Below are positions 63,962 to 64,000 of a DNA stretch of 64,000 nucleotides, one piece after another. Within the stretch, counting starts at the first letter, position 1, and every line of letters begins with the position of its first letter. Made by a program: the position numbers and the translations under genes. Under the pieces are notes generated by a model. The model worked only from the letters and a program-made list of their open reading frames with translations, had not been told where the DNA came from and made no database searches. This DNA is from Pseudomonas syringae (GTDB lineage: Bacteria > Pseudomonadota > Gammaproteobacteria > Pseudomonadales > Pseudomonadaceae), in NCBI RefSeq assembly GCF_021606685.1, contig NZ_WKCB01000023.1:1-64000 (forward strand), written 5' to 3'.

Positions 63962-64000
63962 ATGAATCGCAATGAATTACGCAAGGCCGACATCAATCTG
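63962..64000 (+). CDS. LysR-family regulator, 5' end only
   Basis: Thirteen codons before the window ends, MNRNELRKADINL, the usual opening of a LysR-family helix-turn-helix domain. A GGGAAGGGG site is upstream. The rest lies outside the window. Confidence 0.6.
   Translation, partial: MNRNELRKADINL

Overview
The window is chromosomal DNA from a Pseudomonas of the fluorescens group. The evidence is high GC in most genes and a set of typical genes: phaG, an algU-mucA-mucB-mucD operon without mucC, opdH-tctCBA with divergent tctDE, and REP-type inverted repeats built around GTGGGAG-like arms. About 77 coding regions (two cut by the window edges), two tRNA genes and several gene remnants can be supported.

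Layout. 1-14.2 kb: accessory metabolism and transport, with an iron-dependent alcohol dehydrogenase, MFS and LysE exporters, FosA fosfomycin resistance, an AT-rich alpha-oxoamine synthase, ogt, a HicAB toxin-antitoxin pair, and two MFS genes diverging from a LysR regulator. 14.3-17.4 kb: a decayed 2.9-kb island at tRNA-Gly(CCC). It is bounded by an 18-bp copy of the tRNA 3' end and holds a truncated integrase, toxin and phage-tail remnants, and a type VI secretion cassette (Hcp, DUF4225-like effector, small membrane protein). 17.5-24.2 kb: phaG, rsuA, a chemoreceptor, a Tyr-rich lipoprotein, an HIBYL-CoA hydrolase-like gene, ung. 24.3-32 kb: a tricarboxylate uptake locus with its two-component system. 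32-48.4 kb: housekeeping genes (HDOD, ygfZ, sdhE-ygfX, nadB, algU-mucABD, bepA-like protease, bcp, gcvR, dapA-bamC-MBL-purC). 48.5-50.6 kb: tRNA-Ser(CGA) followed by a second copy of the Hcp/DUF4225/membrane-protein cassette. 50.8-54.7 kb: a small repeat protein, a second chemoreceptor, HigBA, a beta-propeller protein. 54.7-60.1 kb: a six-gene operon resembling a stressosome, RsbR-RsbS-RsbT-ATPase/SpoIIE phosphatase-histidine kinase-hybrid kinase. 60.3-64 kb: a LysR gene, a solute-binding protein overlapping a citrate-type MFS gene, two small ORFs, and the start of another LysR gene.

The most interesting structure is the duplicated cassette. Two units of about 1.7 kb share a 100-bp leader, three overlapping genes and a 75-bp tail, and each lies near a tRNA gene. 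Hcp is nearly unchanged between them, while the effector C-terminus and the small membrane protein have diverged, as expected for effector-immunity pairs carried on a mobile orphan Hcp. No T6SS structural genes are in the window. The second notable structure is the rsbRST-type operon, which seems to feed histidine kinases and response receivers rather than a sigma-B factor.

All family calls are from reading translated sequence and recalling family motifs. No database search was run.
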